9,474 nt of DNA, taken from contig JBFWWW010000157.1 in NCBI GenBank assembly GCA_050245975.1, positions 1 through 9,474 of the forward strand, in the 5' to 3' direction. Origin of the DNA: JBFWWW01 sp050245975 (lineage in GTDB: Bacteria > Pseudomonadota > Alphaproteobacteria > Rhizobiales > Hyphomicrobiaceae). This document shows, piece after piece, positions 6,821-9,474 of this stretch. The position numbers and the translations under genes were made by a program. The notes below the pieces were generated by a model. That model was not told the origin of the DNA and ran no database searches. It saw only the letters and a program-made list of their open reading frames with translations. The stretch's first letter is position 1. Every line of letters starts with the position of its first letter.

Positions 6821-8443
6821 TCAGTGCTGGTGGCCCGCCTCGATCCGCGGCAGCGTCTCGAACGAATGGAATGCCGGCGGAGACGGCAGCGTCCACTCGA
6901 GCGTCGTCGCGCCCACGCCCCAGGGATTGTCCGCCGCCTTACGCTTGGCAACGAAGTAGGCGTAGAACAGGCCGATGAAGAACACGATCGTGCCCAGCGC
7001 CGTGATGTAGGAGCCGATGGACGAGATCCGGTTCCAATAGGCGAAGGCATCGGGATAGTCGGCATACCTGCGAGGCATCCCGGCCAGACCCAGGAAATGC
7101 TGCGGGAAGAACAGCACGTTGGCACCGATGAAAGTCAGCCAGAAGTGCAGCTTGCCGAAGAACTCCGAGTACATGTAGCCGCTCATCTTCGGGAACCAGT
7201 AGTACCAGCCGGCGAAGATGGCGAAGACGGCGCCGAGCGAGAGCACGTAGTGGAAGTGCGCCACGACGTAGTAGGTGTCATGCAGCGACCGGTCGACACC
7301 GGCATTGGCCAGCATCACGCCCGTGACGCCGCCGACCGTGAACAGGAAGATGAAGCCCATCGCCCACAGCATCGGCGTGCGGAACGAAATCGACCCGCCC
7401 CACATCGTCGCGATCCAGGAGAAAACCTTCACGCCCGTGGGTACGGCGATCACCATCGTCGCGAACACGAAGTAGGCCTGCGCGTCGACGCCCATTCCGG
7501 AAACGTACATGTGGTGCGCCCACACGACGAACCCGACGAGGCCGATCGCCACCATGGCGTAGGCCATGCCCAGGTAGCCGAAGACGGGCTTCTTCGAAAA
7601 CGTCGAGACGATCTGGCTGATCATGCCGAAGCCCGGCAGGATAAGGATGTAGACCTCGGGGTGTCCGAAGAACCAGAACAGGTGCTGGTAGAGCAGCGGA
7701 TCGCCGCCGCCGGACGCCGTAAAGAACGTCGTGCCGAAATTCCGGTCGGTCAGCAGCATGGTGATCGCGCCGGCAAGAACGGGCAGCGACAGCAGAAGCA
7801 GGAACGCCGTCACCAGCACCGACCACACGAACAGCGGCATCTTGTGCAGCGTCATGCCCGGCGCGCGCATATTGAAGATCGTCGTGATGAAGTTGATCGC
7901 GCCCAGGATCGAGGATGCACCCGCAATGTGCAGGGACAGGATGGCGAAATCCACGGATGGCCCCGGATGGCCGCTGGTCGACAAGGGCGCGTAAAGCGTC
8001 CAGCCGCCGCCGACGCCCGGGGCACCCGGCTCGCCCTCGACGAACAGCGACGTGATCAACAGCGCAAAGGATGCCGGGAGCAGCCAGAACGAAATGTTGT
8101 TCATACGCGGGAAGGCCATGTCCGGCGCGCCGATGTGCAAAGGCACGAACCAGTTGCCGAACCCGCCGATCATGGCCGGCATCACCATGAAGAACACCAT
8201 GATGAGGCCGTGACCGGTCACGAACGCATTGAACATGTGCGGGTTGTGGAAGTACTGAAGACCCGGCTCCTGCAGCTCGAGCCGCATGCCGACCGAGAGA
8301 GCGCCGCCGATAAGCCCTGCCATCATCGCGAACAGCAGGTACATCGTGCCGATGTCTTTGTGGTTGGTTGAGAACAACCAACGGCTGATACCATACGGAT
8401 GATGGTCGTGATGATCGTCCGCCGCGTGCGCCTTGTCAGCCAT
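6821..8443 (-). CDS. coxA: Cytochrome c oxidase subunit I (aa3 type, A1 heme-copper oxidase)
   Basis: A 540-residue catalytic subunit with the twelve-helix pattern. It holds heme a, heme a3 and CuB, reduces oxygen to water and pumps protons. Heme a ligands are H78 (TGHG) and H398. The heme a3 ligand is H396 (VAHFHYV). CuB ligands are H261 (in FFGHPEVYI), H310 and H311 (AHHMY). Y265 is the residue expected to be cross-linked to H261. E263 in GHPEV marks the A1 class; D108 (IGAPDMAF) starts the D channel and K339 (PTGVKV) lies in the K channel, so all pumping residues are present. I chose the ATG at 8443, which has AAAGG 9 bases upstream; a TTG at 8452 would add three residues and is less likely. 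The N-terminus is His/Asp-rich (HAADDHHDHH). It follows coxB by 77 bases. Confidence 0.99.
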   Translation of the reverse strand: MADKAHAADDHHDHHPYGISRWLFSTNHKDIGTMYLLFAMMAGLIGGALSVGMRLELQEPGLQYFHNPHMFNAFVTGHGLIMVFFMVMPAMIGGFGNWFVPLHIGAPDMAFPRMNNISFWLLPASFALLITSLFVEGEPGAPGVGGGWTLYAPLSTSGHPGPSVDFAILSLHIAGASSILGAINFITTIFNMRAPGMTLHKMPLFVWSVLVTAFLLLLSLPVLAGAITMLLTDRNFGTTFFTASGGGDPLLYQHLFWFFGHPEVYILILPGFGMISQIVSTFSKKPVFGYLGMAYAMVAIGLVGFVVWAHHMYVSGMGVDAQAYFVFATMVIAVPTGVKVFSWIATMWGGSISFRTPMLWAMGFIFLFTVGGVTGVMLANAGVDRSLHDTYYVVAHFHYVLSLGAVFAIFAGWYYWFPKMSGYMYSEFFGKLHFWLTFIGANVLFFPQHFLGLAGMPRRYADYPDAFAYWNRISSIGSYITALGTIVFFIGLFYAYFVAKRKAADNPWGVGATTLEWTLPSPPAFHSFETLPRIEAGHQH

Positions 8444-8452
8444 TGTGTGCAA

Positions 8453-8457
8453 CCTTT
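8453..8457 (-). promoter_or_regulatory. Shine-Dalgarno site of coxA
   Basis: The minus strand reads AAAGG, 9 bases before the ATG at 8443. It supports that ATG over the in-frame TTG at 8452, which the site would almost touch. Confidence 0.55.
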
Positions 8458-8520
8458 GGTATAGGCACAGGAGTCGATTGAAATTTCTCGCGCCCGCACT
8501 TGGCCGGCGCCGTACCGGGA

Positions 8521-9435
8521 CTAACGCGTCGTACCCGAGGCATCCGCTACCTTCTTGTTGGCAGCCTCAAACTCGAGCGCGACCTTCTGGATGATTTCCT
8601 TGACCTTCTTCTTGTCGCGCGCCTTTTGCGCAGCGATCCAGTCATTGAAGACGGGCTCCTTCACCACCCGCACTGCGATGGGCATGAACGCATGGTTCTT
8701 CCCGCAGAGCTCGGAGCATTGCCCGAAGAAGATGCCCTCGTGATCGGCCTTGAACCAGGTCGCCGTCACGCGCCCGGGCACCGCATCGACCTTCGATCCG
8801 AAGGACGGCACGGTCCAGTTGTGTATGACGTCATTGGCCGTGACCAGCACGTGCACAACCTTGTTGACCGGCACCAGCAGCTCATTGTCGACCGCAAGCA
8901 GGCGCGGCACCTGAGAGGCCGGCATGCCATCCTTGATGACCTGCGCGCGCTCATCTTCCTGCAGCATCACGCTGTCGAACCGCACCTTCTGGTCGGGGTA
9001 CTCGTGCGTCCAGAACCACTGCGAAGCCGTCGCCTTGATGACGAGGTCGGGTTTTGGATAGGCGTACTCGTGATACAGGAGCTTGAACGACGGAATGGCG
9101 ATAGCCACCAGGATCAGCACCGGCACCACGGTCCAGGCCACCTCGAGCAGGGTGTTGTGGGTGGTCTTCGAAGGGCTGGGATTGGCCCTCTCGTTGAAGC
9201 GCAGAACGACATAGATCAGGAGGATAAGGACGAACGCCGCGACCGCTATGATGATGATATTGATGTAGTCGTGCAGCGTGTGGATCTCATGCGCAATGAT
9301 CGTCGCCGGATCCTGCAAGCCGAGTTGCATGGGTGACGGCTGCCCCATGCCGGCCATCGCCGCTCCTGCTGCGACCATCGACAGCACGGCAGCGGCCGCG
9401 CAGAAAACCATGGCGCGCCACGACGTCTTGCTCAT
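8521..9435 (-). CDS. coxB: Cytochrome c oxidase subunit II (CuA subunit)
   Basis: A 304-residue precursor. Residues 1-28 form a signal peptide (positive start, hydrophobic core, AMA-type end). Two membrane helices follow at about 57-79 and 97-116, then a periplasmic cupredoxin domain. The CuA site is complete: H205 (VIHNWTVPSFG), then C240, E242 and C244, H248 and M251 in CSELCGKNHAFMP. The aromatic patch QWFW (139-142) is where cytochrome c electrons normally enter. There is no fused cytochrome c domain, as expected for an aa3 rather than a caa3 enzyme. After the fold, residues 266-304 form an Ala/Lys-rich, probably helical tail. The ATG at 9435 has GGGAG 7 bases upstream. It is the first gene of the cluster visible here; anything further upstream is outside the window. 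Confidence 0.98.
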   Translation of the reverse strand: MSKTSWRAMVFCAAAAVLSMVAAGAAMAGMGQPSPMQLGLQDPATIIAHEIHTLHDYINIIIIAVAAFVLILLIYVVLRFNERANPSPSKTTHNTLLEVAWTVVPVLILVAIAIPSFKLLYHEYAYPKPDLVIKATASQWFWTHEYPDQKVRFDSVMLQEDERAQVIKDGMPASQVPRLLAVDNELLVPVNKVVHVLVTANDVIHNWTVPSFGSKVDAVPGRVTATWFKADHEGIFFGQCSELCGKNHAFMPIAVRVVKEPVFNDWIAAQKARDKKKVKEIIQKVALEFEAANKKVADASGTTR

Positions 9436-9442
9436 GCGTTCG

Positions 9443-9447
9443 CTCCC
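9443..9447 (-). promoter_or_regulatory. Shine-Dalgarno site of coxB
   Basis: The minus strand reads GGGAG, 7 bases before the ATG at 9435, a good site that supports this start. Confidence 0.65.
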
Positions 9448-9454
9448 AGTCCTC

Positions 9455-9473
9455 GTCCGGCAAAGCGCCGGAC
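9455..9473 (-). other. Perfect hairpin in the coxB leader at the window edge
   Basis: A 7-bp perfect stem (GTCCGGC / GCCGGAC) around a 5-base loop, just upstream of the coxB ribosome site. There is no T-run after it, so it is more likely a leader structure than a terminator. The window ends here, so its context cannot be judged. Confidence 0.3.
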
Positions 9474-9474
9474 A

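Noticed and set aside
6188..8371. Very long open frame on the plus strand (about 727 codons) opposite ctaB and coxA
   Set aside because: It lies antisense to two certain genes with all catalytic motifs. The translation is rich in Arg, His, Asp and Glu with no fold-like pattern, as expected when a GC-rich gene is read in reverse.
8444..8520. Candidate structure or promoter in the coxB-coxA gap
   Set aside because: Only a 4-bp CCGG self-complementary stem and no convincing -35/-10 pair; nothing beyond the coxA ribosome site can be supported.
1..9474. A previously undescribed biological system
   Set aside because: All substantial coding sequence is accounted for by known families in a known gene order. 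There are no repeats, mobile elements, unexplained gaps or compositional islands.

Overview
The window is an ordinary, densely packed stretch of an alphaproteobacterial chromosome, most likely order Hyphomicrobiales (Rhizobiales). This rests on GC-rich coding sequence with strong third-position GC, an A1-type mitochondrial-like aa3 cytochrome oxidase, and a gene order I recall as typical of that group. The genus cannot be fixed from the sequence. All eleven recognised genes lie on the minus strand, so transcription runs from high to low coordinates.

Layout in transcription order: coxB (subunit II, 9435-8521), coxA (subunit I, 8443-6821), ctaB (heme O synthase, 6781-5834), a one-helix coxF-like protein (5853-5668), ctaG (Cox11-type copper chaperone, 5650-5033), coxC (subunit III, 4980-4075), a DUF983 zinc-ribbon membrane protein (4002-3634), a SURF1 protein (3629-2865), thrC (threonine synthase, 2764-1355), an M16 zinc peptidase resembling the mitochondrial processing peptidase (1358-84), and the first 23 codons of a probable GNAT acetyltransferase that leaves the window at position 1. 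The longest gap between genes is about 100 bp (thrC/surf1), so no stretch over 300 bp lacks a gene. I see no tRNA, rRNA, mobile element, CRISPR array or long repeat.

The first eight genes work together. coxB, coxA and coxC encode the catalytic core of a proton-pumping aa3 oxidase. ctaB makes heme O, the precursor of heme A. ctaG delivers copper to the CuB site. SURF1 helps in heme A/oxidase assembly. The coxF-like and DUF983 proteins are probable accessory factors by position. The ctaA gene (heme A synthase) is not in the window. thrC, the M16 peptidase and the GNAT gene form a second tightly packed group; thrC and the peptidase overlap in an ATGA.

I found no sign of a previously undescribed system. 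The points worth a second look are small: the ambiguous 5' end of the coxF-like gene, a thrC with no ATG start, two short hairpins around coxC, a Lys-rich CoxB tail, and the placement of DUF983 in the oxidase cluster.
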